Assembly: GCF_036621415.1 (NCBI RefSeq)
Contig: NZ_CP030941.1
Location: 248,001 to 312,000, forward strand
Reading direction: 5' to 3'
Length of the DNA stretch: 64,000 bases
Source of the DNA: Nitratireductor thuwali
Lineage (GTDB): Bacteria; Pseudomonadota; Alphaproteobacteria; Rhizobiales; Rhizobiaceae
A program made the position numbers and the translations under genes. Below the pieces are notes generated by a model, which saw only the letters and a program-made list of their open reading frames with translations, had not been told where the DNA came from and searched no databases. Of the stretch, positions 1-8,285 are shown piece by piece; positions within the stretch are counted from its first letter, which is position 1, and every line of letters starts with the position of its first letter.

Positions 1-768
1 GTTGACGACGAATGCCTGCTTGAGAAGCACGACTTCCTCGAAGAACTTGCGCATCCGGCCCTCGACCATCTTCTCGATGATGTTTTCCGGCTTACCCGAC
101 TGGCGCGCCTGATCGGAGAAAATCTCCTTCTCACGGGCAACGGCCGCCGGGTCGACATCGGTGTCGTTGAGCGCAAGCGGGTTCACCGCCGCAACATGCA
201 TCGCAACCTGGCGGCCGAAAGCGGCGGCAGCTTCCGCGCTGCCTTCCGTTTCGACGGCGACCAGCACGCCGATCTTGCCGAGATTGTCGGCGACCGCGTT
301 GTGCACATAGCTCGCCACGGCGCCCTTGCTCACCGAAAGCTTGGCCGAACGACGCAGGGCCATGTTCTCGCCGATCGTGGCGATGGCGTCCTTGACGGTC
401 TCCTCGACGGTCTTGCCGCTGCCGGGATAAGAAGCGGCCGAGACCGCCTCCACCGAACCGTCCGTCGACAGGGCAACGGTGGCGATGTTGCGCACCAGGT
501 CCTGGAAGGCATCGTTGCGTGCGACGAAATCGGTCTCCGAATTCACCTCGACGACGACAGCGCTGTCGGTGCCGGTCGCAACGCCGATCAGGCCTTCGGC
601 CGCCGTGCGGCCGGCCTTCTTGTCGGCCTTGGACATGCCCTTCTTGCGCAGCCAGTCGACGGCCGCTTCGATATCGCCGCCGGTCTCGGCCAGCGCGGTC
701 TTGCAGTCCATCATGCCCGCGCCAGTCATCTCGCGCAGTTGTTTGACCTGTGCTGCTGAAATGCTCAT
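1..768 (-). CDS. tsf: Elongation factor Ts, partial (C-terminus outside window)
   Basis: Guanine-nucleotide exchange factor that regenerates EF-Tu-GTP in the cytoplasm. The reverse strand from the ATG at 768 translates without a stop for 256 codons to the left edge. The N-terminal UBA-like part (residues 1-55) contains the usual [12 protein letters not shown] stretch, and the conserved EF-Tu contact TDFV lies at residues 79-82. Rhizobial EF-Ts is about 305 residues, so roughly the last 50 are missing here. The gene follows rpsB on the same strand after a 115-base gap, the classical rpsB-tsf operon. Identity is very secure. Confidence 0.97.
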   Translation of the reverse strand, partial: MSISAAQVKQLREMTGAGMMDCKTALAETGGDIEAAVDWLRKKGMSKADKKAGRTAAEGLIGVATGTDSAVVVEVNSETDFVARNDAFQDLVRNIATVALSTDGSVEAVSAASYPGSGKTVEETVKDAIATIGENMALRRSAKLSVSKGAVASYVHNAVADNLGKIGVLVAVETEGSAEAAAAFGRQVAMHVAAVNPLALNDTDVDPAAVAREKEIFSDQARQSGKPENIIEKMVEGRMRKFFEEVVLLKQAFVVN

Positions 769-833
769 CGTCGCCTCTTCATATCCGATTGGTCAGCGGC
801 CGGGTGACAGCACCACGGCCGCTTTTCATTTGG

Positions 834-851
834 CGGGGCCGTGCGGCCCCG
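834..851 (-). terminator. GC-rich hairpin between rpsB and tsf, possible attenuator
   Basis: An 8-base perfect inverted repeat (CGGGGCCG / CGGCCCCG) separated by only two bases lies in the rpsB-tsf gap. On the transcribed minus strand it is followed by CCAAATGAAAAGC and not by a U-run, so it would be at most a partial terminator or an RNA-stabilising element. Partial termination between rpsB and tsf is known in other bacteria; that this hairpin does it is inference. Confidence 0.35.
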
Positions 852-883
852 GAATGGAGGGAAAGGTCGAAAGACCGTTCCCG

Positions 884-1708
884 CTAAGCCTTGCTCGCGT
901 CCTCGGCCGGCGTCTCGGAAGCCGCCTGTTCCGCCGGGACAGCTTCCTCGGCGGGCGCTTCAATGGCCGTCTCGACCGGAGCTTCCTCGGAAGCGCCTAC
1001 ATCCATGCCCAGCGAGCCCTGCTGGCGCTCGATGCCGTCGATGGCCGCCCTGGCGAACAGGTCGCAATAGAGCGAGATAGCGCGCGACGCATCGTCATTG
1101 CCGGGGATCGGGAAGTCGACGACCTCCGGATCGCAGTTCGAATCGGAGATCGCGATCACCGGGATGCCCAGACGGCGGGCTTCCTGCACTGCGATGGCTT
1201 CCTTGTTGGTGTCGATCACGAACATCATGTCCGGCGTCGAGCCCATGTCGCGGATACCGCCCAGCGCGCGCTCCAGCTTGTCGCGCTCGCGCTCGAGGTT
1301 GAGCCGCTCCTTCTTGGTGAATCCCGAGGCGTCGCCCTGAAGAAGCTCGTCCAGCTTGCGCAGGCGCTGGATCGAATTGGAGATCGTCTTCCAGTTGGTC
1401 AGCATGCCGCCGAGCCAGCGCGAGTTCACATAATACTGGGCCGACCGCTTGGCCGCATCGGCAACGATGTCGGAAGCCTGGCGCTTGGTGCCGACGAACA
1501 GAACGCGGCCGCCCTTGGCCACGGTGTCGGAAACCGCCTTCAGCGCCTGGTGCAGCAGCGGAACGGTCTGGCTGAGGTCGATGATGTGGATGTTGTTGCG
1601 GGCGCCGAAGATATAGGGCGCCATCTTCGGGTTCCAGCGGTGGGTCTGGTGGCCGAAGTGAACACCAGCTTCAAGGAGCTGGCGCATGCTGAAATCAGGC
1701 AATGCCAT
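884..1708 (-). CDS. rpsB: 30S ribosomal protein S2
   Basis: Structural protein of the small ribosomal subunit. The 274 residues open with [20 protein letters not shown], the S2 signature, and continue with [12 protein letters not shown] and the conserved GTKRQA block. The C-terminal 35 residues are Ala/Glu rich, a tail longer than the E. coli protein (241 residues) but usual for Rhizobiales. A purine-rich GGAAAGGAAAA precedes the ATG. It is the first gene of an rpsB-tsf operon read to the left, with a promoter candidate about 120 bases upstream. S2 commonly represses its own operon; the leader here is long enough for that, but no specific site was recognised. Confidence 0.98.
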   Translation of the reverse strand: MALPDFSMRQLLEAGVHFGHQTHRWNPKMAPYIFGARNNIHIIDLSQTVPLLHQALKAVSDTVAKGGRVLFVGTKRQASDIVADAAKRSAQYYVNSRWLGGMLTNWKTISNSIQRLRKLDELLQGDASGFTKKERLNLERERDKLERALGGIRDMGSTPDMMFVIDTNKEAIAVQEARRLGIPVIAISDSNCDPEVVDFPIPGNDDASRAISLYCDLFARAAIDGIERQQGSLGMDVGASEEAPVETAIEAPAEEAVPAEQAASETPAEDASKA

Positions 1709-1825
1709 TGTCGTTTTCCTTTCCGGTTAAGCCTCCGCGGATCACAGGCGGTCTTGCCGCCACCGGAGGATCCGGCCGGATGTCTCCCGACAGAACCCAA
1801 AAATCCGCGTGTGGAATGGGCGCGC

Positions 1826-1853
1826 ATATAGAGGCTATTTCCGATCAATGCAA
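1826..1853 (-). promoter_or_regulatory. Candidate sigma-70 promoter of rpsB-tsf
   Basis: Reading the minus strand, TTGCAT and CTATAT are separated by 16 bases, followed by a GCGCGC stretch at the expected start of transcription; GC-rich discriminators are typical of stringently controlled ribosomal promoters. The predicted leader is about 110 bases. Confidence 0.45.
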
Positions 1854-1903
1854 GCAAAGCCCGCCGACAGCGCCCGATTGCCGCGCCTGCCCGCGCAGAT
1901 GGC

Positions 1904-2731
1904 CTATTGCGGCGGGCAGCTGTCGTCCGTGTCGAACAGCGCCAGGTCCGCCAGCTTGGCCGTCATGGAATACTCGTCGTAGCGTATCAGCATGTCCCGC
2001 TGCACGCCGCTTTCATGCAGCTTGAAGCTCACGATGTAGTCGCTGACCTCTTCTCCGCCCGATGTCTCGCCGTCGAAATAGGCCGCCGTCACCGCTCTGA
2101 ACTCTTCCTCGGCCAGCTTCCCAAGCGCCTCGGCCTCGGGATCGTTTTCTGCGACAGGCTTGGGCTTTCCCACCACGACGGAGGTCATGATGGCGCTGTC
2201 GGTAAACTCGGTCCCGTCGAATATAGGGCTTTGAAAGAAGTTCTCGCCCTTCTCCGCCTTGTCCAGCAGCCTGTTGAGAAATGCCGTGGGGAAAAGCGTC
2301 GGCCCGAAACTGTGCTCGACCTTCTCGGGCTGTTCATAGGCGACGGTCGTTCCGCCCTCGCCCAGCGTCGCCGTCCCCTTGACCTCGCTCTCCAGCGCCT
2401 TGTCGATGAACGATTTCGTGACGAAGCGGAATGTCCGGCCGTCGGCGTCCTCGAAGCTGGTCACCTGCTGGTCGATGAGGCGTTCGCCCTCGCTCATGCC
2501 GATATTCATGACGATGCGCGACTTGAGCGTGTAGCCCGAGCACTGCGAACCGGAGAACTCGAACACCCAGCGGCCGGATAAATGCTCGATTTCCGAATCG
2601 TCATTGGTCTCGGCGAGCGCGAGATTGTAGACTGCCCGATGGGCCTGCAGCTCGCGCGCCCCGGCATCCAGCGGAACGAAAACCGTACACACGGGTGCGA
2701 GCAAGGCAATGGCAAGGCGCGGTGGACGCAT
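1904..2731 (-). CDS. EipB-like periplasmic cell-envelope integrity protein (DUF1849)
   Basis: Predicted secreted beta-spiral protein of the DUF1849/EipB family, which in Brucella supports envelope integrity. The start at 2731 gives 275 residues beginning MRPPRLAIALLAPVCTVF, a clean signal peptide ending near GARELQAHRAVY; a longer in-frame extension to 2791 would place 20 residues ahead of the signal and is unlikely. The family's RAVYNLAL opening, the GRWVFEFSG stretch and the conserved cysteine pair (CSGYTLKSR early, DDSCPPQ at the end) are present. It stands alone between rpsB and a divergent RidA gene. Confidence 0.85.
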   Translation of the reverse strand: MRPPRLAIALLAPVCTVFVPLDAGARELQAHRAVYNLALAETNDDSEIEHLSGRWVFEFSGSQCSGYTLKSRIVMNIGMSEGERLIDQQVTSFEDADGRTFRFVTKSFIDKALESEVKGTATLGEGGTTVAYEQPEKVEHSFGPTLFPTAFLNRLLDKAEKGENFFQSPIFDGTEFTDSAIMTSVVVGKPKPVAENDPEAEALGKLAEEEFRAVTAAYFDGETSGGEEVSDYIVSFKLHESGVQRDMLIRYDEYSMTAKLADLALFDTDDSCPPQ

Positions 2732-2847
2732 GTATGGACTCCCGTTGCTGGACGGATAAACCGGATCAGGCGTGCATCTTCCCACGCGCATTATCTGTCG
2801 TGAAGAAAGTGCCGCGATCTTGCAAGGTCAAACACGAGGAAAATTCC

Positions 2848-3312
2848 ATGGGCAATGCCATTGAAAAGAGGCTTCTGGAACTCGGCGTCGAACTTCCCTC
2901 GCCCGCCGCGCCGGCCGCCAACTACGTGCCGTTCGCCGAAAGCGGCAAGTTTCTGTTCACCTCCGGCCAATTGCCCATCAAGGATGGCAAGCTGATGGCG
3001 ATGGGGCTGCTCGGCCGCGAACTGGGCACGGAAGCCGGCAAGCTCGCCGCCAAATGGTGCGCCGTCAACGTGCTGGCACAAGCCAGGGAAGCCCTCGGCG
3101 ACCTGCAGCGCATAAAGCGGATTGTGAAGATCACCGTCTTCATAGCCTCGACGCCCGACTATACCGAACAGCATCTGGTCGCCAACGGAGCATCGGATTT
3201 CCTGGTCGCCGCCCTTGGCGACAAGGGCCGCCATGCGCGCTCCGCCGTCGGCACCGCTTCGCTGCCCATGAACGCACCGGTGGAAATCGAAGCCGTCGTC
3301 GAGGTGGAATAG
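2848..3312 (+). CDS. RidA/YjgF family protein
   Basis: Member of the RidA superfamily, small trimeric proteins that hydrolyse reactive enamine/imine intermediates of amino-acid metabolism. The start at 2848 is chosen because GAGGA lies 7 bases upstream and the resulting 154-residue protein opens with the family's usual MGNAIEKRLLELG. This is the longer TdcF/COG0251 variant with FTSGQLP, and with VKITVFIAS before the C-terminal PVEIEAVVEV. The catalytic Arg of true RidA (in the R-S-x-V context) appears as HARSAVGTASLP. It is followed after 2 bases by the phosphodiesterase gene, so the two are cotranscribed. Confidence 0.85.
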   Translation: MGNAIEKRLLELGVELPSPAAPAANYVPFAESGKFLFTSGQLPIKDGKLMAMGLLGRELGTEAGKLAAKWCAVNVLAQAREALGDLQRIKRIVKITVFIASTPDYTEQHLVANGASDFLVAALGDKGRHARSAVGTASLPMNAPVEIEAVVEVE

Positions 3313-3314
3313 CC

Positions 3315-4022
3315 ATGGCGGCTCCCGACTGGCTGACCGCGCGGCCGATTGCCCATCGCGGTTTCCACGACCTCAATCGCGAGCGCTGGGAGAACACCCT
3401 GCCGGCCTTTCAGGCGGCCGTCGATCGCAGCTATGCCATCGAGTGCGACGTGCACCTGAGCAAGGACGGCGTTCCGGTTGTCTTCCACGACGGGGAACTT
3501 CAGCGCCTGACCGGCCAGCCCGGCCATGTATGGGACAAGACCGCCGCCGAACTGCGGCAAATGCGGATCGGCGGCACCAGCGACACCACTCCCAGCCTCG
3601 ACGACATGCTCGACCTCGTTTCAGGACGCGTGCCCGTGATCGTCGAGCTCAAGGGCTCGCAGCACAGCGAAGGCCTCGCCGCCGCCGTGGCCGCCCGGTT
3701 GAACGCATATCGCGGGCCCGCCGCCATCATGTCGTTTGACCATCGCCTGGTGCGGCGCTTCCCGTTGGAGGCGCCCGGCATCGTCGCCGGACTGACCGCC
3801 GAAGGACGCGGCGCAAGGGACATGGAGGCCTATTTTTCCATGCTTGCCAACGGCCTTTCCTTCGTTTCCTATAGTGTCGATGATCTGCCGAACCCGTTTG
3901 TCACTTTCGTGCGGGAACGCTTGGCGATGCCCGTCATCACCTGGACCGTGCGGGACGAGGCAGGGGTGGAAATCACCAGACGGTACGCCGACCAGATCAC
4001 CTTCGAAGGCTTTGCCCCCTGA
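3315..4022 (+). CDS. Glycerophosphodiester phosphodiesterase family protein
   Basis: Hydrolyses glycerophosphodiesters to glycerol-3-phosphate and an alcohol. The 235-residue protein shows the GDPD TIM-barrel signatures: PIAHRGFHD near residue 12, ENTLPAFQAAV with the metal-binding Glu, ECDVHLSKDGVPVVFHDGEL, and the late VITWTVRD. There is no signal peptide, so it is cytoplasmic like UgpQ. The ATG at 3315 lies 2 bases after the RidA stop. The next gene begins 39 bases downstream on the same strand. Confidence 0.88.
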   Translation: MAAPDWLTARPIAHRGFHDLNRERWENTLPAFQAAVDRSYAIECDVHLSKDGVPVVFHDGELQRLTGQPGHVWDKTAAELRQMRIGGTSDTTPSLDDMLDLVSGRVPVIVELKGSQHSEGLAAAVAARLNAYRGPAAIMSFDHRLVRRFPLEAPGIVAGLTAEGRGARDMEAYFSMLANGLSFVSYSVDDLPNPFVTFVRERLAMPVITWTVRDEAGVEITRRYADQITFEGFAP

Positions 4023-4061
4023 GGCGAATGTCGAAACACACGGCAACGGACAGGAAGCACG

Positions 4062-5243
4062 ATGAACTCGCACGAGCGCGAAGCGACCTTGCGTGTCGCC
4101 ACCAGTCTCGACGCATTCACGCCCGATGAATGGGCGCTCCTGGAGGGTGCTTCGAAGGCGCGGGGCGCAAACTACAACCCGTTCCTTTCCCACGCCTTCC
4201 TGAAGTCGCTGGAGGAAAGCGGCTGCGCGTGCGCCGCCACCGGCTGGCAGCCGCAGTTCCTGCGCCTCGACGACGCGTGCGGACAACTGCTGGGCGCCGC
4301 GCCCGCCTATCTGAAGTCCCACAGCCAGGGCGAATATGTGTTCGATCACGGCTGGGCCGACGCCTTCGAGCGCGCCGGCGGGCGCTATTATCCGAAGCTG
4401 CAGGTGTCCATCCCCTTTACGCCGGCGACCGGACCGCGCCTTCTGGCCCGCCGCGACGGCGATGCGTCTTCCATAAAGCATGCCCTGGCGGCCGGCCTGA
4501 AGACGCTCGCTCAGCGCCTTGGCATCTCGTCCGTCCATGCGACCTTTGCCGAAGAAGCCGACATGGAAGCGCTGCAGGCCGCCGGCTATCTGACGCGGAC
4601 GGACCAGCAGTTCCACTTCTTCAATCGGGGCTACGCATCCTATGACGACTTCCTGGCAAGCCTTGCCTCGCGCAAACGAAAAGCCGTGCGCAAGGAACGG
4701 CGCGCTGCGGTGGAAGCCGGTATCGAGATCGACCGTCTCACCGGCTCCGACATCACTGAGGCGGCCTGGGACGATTTTTACGCTTTTTATATGGACACCG
4801 GCAGCCGCAAATGGGGCCGCCCCTATCTCAACCGGCGCTTCTTTTCCCTCGTCGGCGAGCGCATGGCCGACGACATCCTGCTGGTAATGGCCCGCCGCAA
4901 CGGCCGCTATATCGCCGGCGCCATCAACTTCATCGGCAGCGATGCGCTCTACGGCCGCAACTGGGGCTGCATCGAGCACCACCCCTTCCTGCATTTCGAG
5001 GTCTGCTATCACCAAGCCATCGAGTTCGCCATCGAGCGCGGCCTGGCCCGCGTCGAGGCGGGCGCGCAGGGCGAACACAAGCTGGCGCGCGGCTATCTGC
5101 CCGTCGTCACGCGCTCGGCCCATTTCATCGCGCATCCCGGCCTGCGCCGCGCCGTCGCCGACTATCTCGAGAACGAGCGACAGGATGTCGAGATGATCGG
5201 CGAAATCCTCGCCGGCCATGCCCCTTTTCGCAAGGACGGCTAG
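4062..5243 (+). CDS. GNAT-fold N-acyltransferase family protein (COG3146/DUF482)
   Basis: Protein of 393 residues belonging to the DUF482 peptidogalycan-biosynthesis-like acyltransferases, a double-GNAT fold of unproven substrate. Recognisable family blocks are NPFLSHAFLKSLEESG near the start, QVSIPFTPATGPR, FLASLASRKRKAVRKERRA, and the C-terminal stretch around EAGAQGEHKLARGY and the following TRSAHFIAHPGLR. No signal peptide or membrane segment is seen. It sits between a phosphodiesterase and a HIT protein on the same strand. Function beyond acyl transfer is not known. Confidence 0.82.
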   Translation: MNSHEREATLRVATSLDAFTPDEWALLEGASKARGANYNPFLSHAFLKSLEESGCACAATGWQPQFLRLDDACGQLLGAAPAYLKSHSQGEYVFDHGWADAFERAGGRYYPKLQVSIPFTPATGPRLLARRDGDASSIKHALAAGLKTLAQRLGISSVHATFAEEADMEALQAAGYLTRTDQQFHFFNRGYASYDDFLASLASRKRKAVRKERRAAVEAGIEIDRLTGSDITEAAWDDFYAFYMDTGSRKWGRPYLNRRFFSLVGERMADDILLVMARRNGRYIAGAINFIGSDALYGRNWGCIEHHPFLHFEVCYHQAIEFAIERGLARVEAGAQGEHKLARGYLPVVTRSAHFIAHPGLRRAVADYLENERQDVEMIGEILAGHAPFRKDG

Positions 5244-5316
5244 CCTTTGGCCTTGACCGCGACGCGCGCGGCCACCAAAACAACGCGCGCAAGATGTATT
5301 TGCCTAGGGGATGACG

Positions 5317-5757
5317 ATGAGCGGCAGCGCATACGATCAGGACAACGTTTTCGCCAAGATCCTCCGCGGCGAGCTACCGGCCCAGAAATTGTACGAGGAC
5401 GACAAGACGCTCGCCTTCATGGATATCATGCCGCGCGGTGACGGGCACTGCCTGGCAATTCCCAAGCAGCCGGCCCGCAATCTTCTGGACGCGGACACCG
5501 ACAGCCTCGCCGCCCTGATGGCCACCGTCCAGAAGGTCGGCCGCGCCGCGATGACCGCTTTGGAGGCCGACGGCCTGACCATCCAGCAGTTCAACGAAGA
5601 AGCCGGCGGGCAGATCGTCTTCCATCTCCATGTCCACATCATCCCCCGTTTCACCGGCGTGGCGCTGCGGCCCCATTCCGGCGAGATGGCCGACCAGGAC
5701 AAGCTGGCGGAACAGGCGGCGAAGATCAAGGCGGCCCTCGCCACCTCTGACGCGTAG
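5317..5757 (+). CDS. HIT family protein
   Basis: Histidine-triad nucleotide-binding hydrolase, about 146 residues. The N-terminal VFAKILRGELPA, FMDIMPRGDGHCLAIPK and the triad HLHVHIIPR near residue 107 are all present, so the active site is intact. Two ATGs lie close together (5311 and 5317); the second is preferred because the GGGG at 5307-5310 is too close to the first. The family cleaves purine nucleoside phosphoramidates or dinucleoside polyphosphates. The next gene starts 32 bases after the stop. Confidence 0.93.
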   Translation: MSGSAYDQDNVFAKILRGELPAQKLYEDDKTLAFMDIMPRGDGHCLAIPKQPARNLLDADTDSLAALMATVQKVGRAAMTALEADGLTIQQFNEEAGGQIVFHLHVHIIPRFTGVALRPHSGEMADQDKLAEQAAKIKAALATSDA

Positions 5758-5789
5758 TGCTCCTTCAACCTCTGACACGCCGGCGGTCC

Positions 5790-7037
5790 ATGAACCTTCC
5801 CACAACCAACCGCTTCTTCACGCTGGCGTGCGTTTCGGTGGCGCCGGCCCTCGGCTCCGTCGTAAGCTTCATCTGGCATGGCGGCGCCCTGTGGTGCTTC
5901 AGCCAGATCGCGCTTGGCCGCCGCCGGTTCAGCCCCGACCGTGCCATGTGGGTCGTCGCAGCGCTGCTCAGCGTTTATGTTGCTGCGAGCCTTGCCTCGT
6001 TTGCCGTCAACGATCCGCGGATGGACGATATCGGCTCGCTCGCATCGCTGGCCACCTTCCTGCTAGTCCCTTTCTCCTATTCCGTCTGGAGCGTCTCCGA
6101 CAAGACGGCCATCGCCCGCGCGGCGGCTCTCGGCGGGATGATTGCGGGCTACAGCGCCTGCGCCGTCGCCATCGTCGAATATGGGCTGACGGGCCTGCGC
6201 GCCGAGGGCGGGGCCGGCAACGCACTGGTCTTCGCAACCGCCACGGCCATGCTTGGCCCGCTGAGCCTTGGCGGCATGCTCGCCTTCGAGTGGCGTTGGC
6301 GGTGGGTCATGGGCGGCGGCTATGTCGCCAGTCTGGCCGCGCTGGTCCTTTCGGGCTCGCGCCTCGCATGGGTCAGCGCTGCGCTGATCCTGCTGGCGAT
6401 GCTCGTCGTCTGGCGCAAGGAGATCTGGCGCCTGGCGCGCGGTCAGTTGCTGGCCATGGCGGCGGTTCTGGCCCTTATCGGTGTGCTGTCGTCCGGCATA
6501 GTGCTGGAGCGGGCAGAGAACGTCGCCGCGGATTGGGAGCAGCTACAGGAAGGCAGCGACTATCAGTCCTCGCTCGGGCTGCGGCTGGCCCTCTGGCAGA
6601 TCGGGCTGCAGTCATTCGCGGAGAGGCCGCTGCTCGGATCCGGTATGCACAATACGGAAGAGATCATTCGCGAGGGCTTGCGGGAAGGGTTCGGCATCGA
6701 CCGCGGCTTCACTCATTTCCACAACGGCCTCCTCACGCTTCTCGTGGAATCGGGCCTAATCGGCGGTGGCGCCATTGCCGCGACCCTATTCTACCTCGCT
6801 TATCTCGCCTTTCGCGGCCTGCGCGCATCCGGTGAGCCGCTGGTCCGCTTCGGATCCTTCACGCTCATCATACTCGTCGTATCGAGCCTTGCCGGCGGTA
6901 GCCTCAACATCGTCATCGGCCACGACATACTCGACACGCTGTTCGTGATGTTCATCATCATGGGCGTCTATCTCAGCGCCGGCACGTCCCTGATGCCGGA
7001 GGCGTCGCGGCTCGCGGCGGCGCCAAGCGCATCATAG
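5790..7037 (+). CDS. O-antigen ligase/polymerase (Wzy/WaaL-like) membrane protein
   Basis: Polytopic inner-membrane protein of 415 residues with about ten hydrophobic segments and a large periplasmic loop. The Wzy_C-type core is seen around FAERPLLGSGMHNT and then FTHFHNGLLTLLVESGLIGG, the HN-x-x-L motif conserved in O-antigen ligases and polymerases. The start at 5790 removes an unlikely 11-residue Arg-rich extension. No glycosyltransferases flank it, so the polysaccharide it acts on cannot be told. Its last 6 bases overlap the convergent azlD gene. Confidence 0.8.
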   Translation: MNLPTTNRFFTLACVSVAPALGSVVSFIWHGGALWCFSQIALGRRRFSPDRAMWVVAALLSVYVAASLASFAVNDPRMDDIGSLASLATFLLVPFSYSVWSVSDKTAIARAAALGGMIAGYSACAVAIVEYGLTGLRAEGGAGNALVFATATAMLGPLSLGGMLAFEWRWRWVMGGGYVASLAALVLSGSRLAWVSAALILLAMLVVWRKEIWRLARGQLLAMAAVLALIGVLSSGIVLERAENVAADWEQLQEGSDYQSSLGLRLALWQIGLQSFAERPLLGSGMHNTEEIIREGLREGFGIDRGFTHFHNGLLTLLVESGLIGGGAIAATLFYLAYLAFRGLRASGEPLVRFGSFTLIILVVSSLAGGSLNIVIGHDILDTLFVMFIIMGVYLSAGTSLMPEASRLAAAPSAS

Positions 7038-7376
7038 GAGCATTCCGCCGGCGAGGACCAGTTCGCCGGCTATGATGCCGACGATCACGCGTTTGCCGGC
7101 CGCCAGATAGGCGGCGAAGCCCGCAAGGCCCGCCCCAACGCGCAGCCAGAGCGGCGTGGCCGCCAGCGCGCCGCTGGGAAAGATCACCAGATTGGCGATG
7201 ACGGCGGCAACGAGCGCCGTGGCGATGCAGCGCACCATCACCAGAAGCTCCGAATCCTCGGCGAGCTTGCCGCCGAAATAGACACCCACGAAACGCCACA
7301 TATCCGTGGCGAGCCAGCCGCCGACAATGATGAAGAGGTAAGGCCACCACCAGGCGTCTATCGCGTGGAAGCTCAT
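7032..7376 (-). CDS. azlD: AzlD family branched-chain amino-acid transport subunit
   Basis: Small partner subunit (114 residues, four predicted membrane helices) of an AzlCD-type exporter of branched-chain amino acids. The protein opens MSFHAIDAWWWPYLFIIVGG and carries the conserved YFGGKL and VRCIATALVAAVIANL helices of the family. Its ATG overlaps the azlC stop by 4 bases, so the two are translationally coupled. It converges with, and overlaps by 6 bases, the O-antigen ligase-like gene. Confidence 0.88.
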   Translation of the reverse strand: MSFHAIDAWWWPYLFIIVGGWLATDMWRFVGVYFGGKLAEDSELLVMVRCIATALVAAVIANLVIFPSGALAATPLWLRVGAGLAGFAAYLAAGKRVIVGIIAGELVLAGGMLL

Positions 7377-8119
7377 GCCTTGCGCCTCCGCTTGCCGATC
7401 AGATGGACGCCATAGGCTGCGACACCGGCAGACAAGCCGGCCGCCAGCAGGTCGAAATCCGGTGTCAGGAGGTGGAACACCGGACCAAGGACCAATCCGA
7501 AGACCATCGCCACCTGCCCTGCCCGCTCCCGCGCGGAGCCCCAGAGCGACGTCAGGAAATACATCGGGGTCAGGAAGAACAGGGCCGCCGAGACCGGCGG
7601 CGGCAGCCGTCCCGCGACGATGAAGACAACCGCCACGACCAGCATGTTGCCGAGCACCAGCGTCCCGCCCAGCCCGGCATAGAAGGTGGTCCGCATCGGC
7701 CTCGGCACCAGGCGGAACTGCTCCATGGCCAGCACCCACGACGTGACGGCGACGAAATGCGACAGCAGGTAGAGCACCCAGGCCGGCGTCTTTGGCGTCC
7801 GCATTTCCGGCGTGAGCGCCACCACCATCGGTGCCAGCCGTACCGACGAGAGCGCAACGGCGAAGGCGGCGGCCGGCAGGCTGTTTCCGGCGATCACCGC
7901 GCCCACCAGGACCACCTTGGCCGGCAGCGCCCAGACGATGCCCGTCATGAAGACGGTTTGCGCCAGGGTCAGCCCGGCGTCACGGGCAAGCCCGGCAAAG
8001 CCGACAAAGGCGCTGGCCAGGATAAGCCCGGGAATGGAGAAGGCCGACCGTACGCCGCGCAGCAGCCAGTAGCGGCGGGATCCGGTCGTTTCAGCGGTGT
8101 TGCCGTCGGTTGCGTCCAT
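7373..8119 (-). CDS. azlC: AzlC family ABC-independent amino-acid exporter subunit
   Basis: Large subunit of the AzlCD branched-chain amino-acid exporter, 248 residues with about six membrane helices. Family features include PGLILASAFVGFAGLARDAG, TGIVWALPAKVVLVG and the LSSVRLAPMVVALTPEMR block. The start at 8119 is chosen over one 22 codons upstream because the extra residues are Arg-rich and not family-like. It is cotranscribed with azlD. The terminator-like hairpin upstream belongs to the preceding clpA. Confidence 0.88.
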   Translation of the reverse strand: MDATDGNTAETTGSRRYWLLRGVRSAFSIPGLILASAFVGFAGLARDAGLTLAQTVFMTGIVWALPAKVVLVGAVIAGNSLPAAAFAVALSSVRLAPMVVALTPEMRTPKTPAWVLYLLSHFVAVTSWVLAMEQFRLVPRPMRTTFYAGLGGTLVLGNMLVVAVVFIVAGRLPPPVSAALFFLTPMYFLTSLWGSARERAGQVAMVFGLVLGPVFHLLTPDFDLLAAGLSAGVAAYGVHLIGKRRRKA

Positions 8120-8213
8120 GGGTTTTGCTGCATAGCACAATGGCTGCCGCCGCGCGATAAAGGCGCCGGCGCTGCCTTGGCGCACTCAGCCGCTATCCTG
8201 TGGTCCAGAAACG

Positions 8214-8244
8214 ACAAAGCGCGCGGAAGATCCGCGCGCTTTGT
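8214..8244 (-). terminator. Intrinsic terminator downstream of clpA
   Basis: A perfect 14-base inverted repeat with a 3-base AGA loop lies 41 bases beyond the clpA stop. On the minus strand the stem is followed by CGTTTCTGG, so the U-run is short, but the left arm itself ends in TTTGT. Strong structure; orientation is assigned from clpA. Confidence 0.75.
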
Positions 8245-8285
8245 GGACATAACGGGCTCAGGCCGGGGCAGATCGGGGCCCCGGT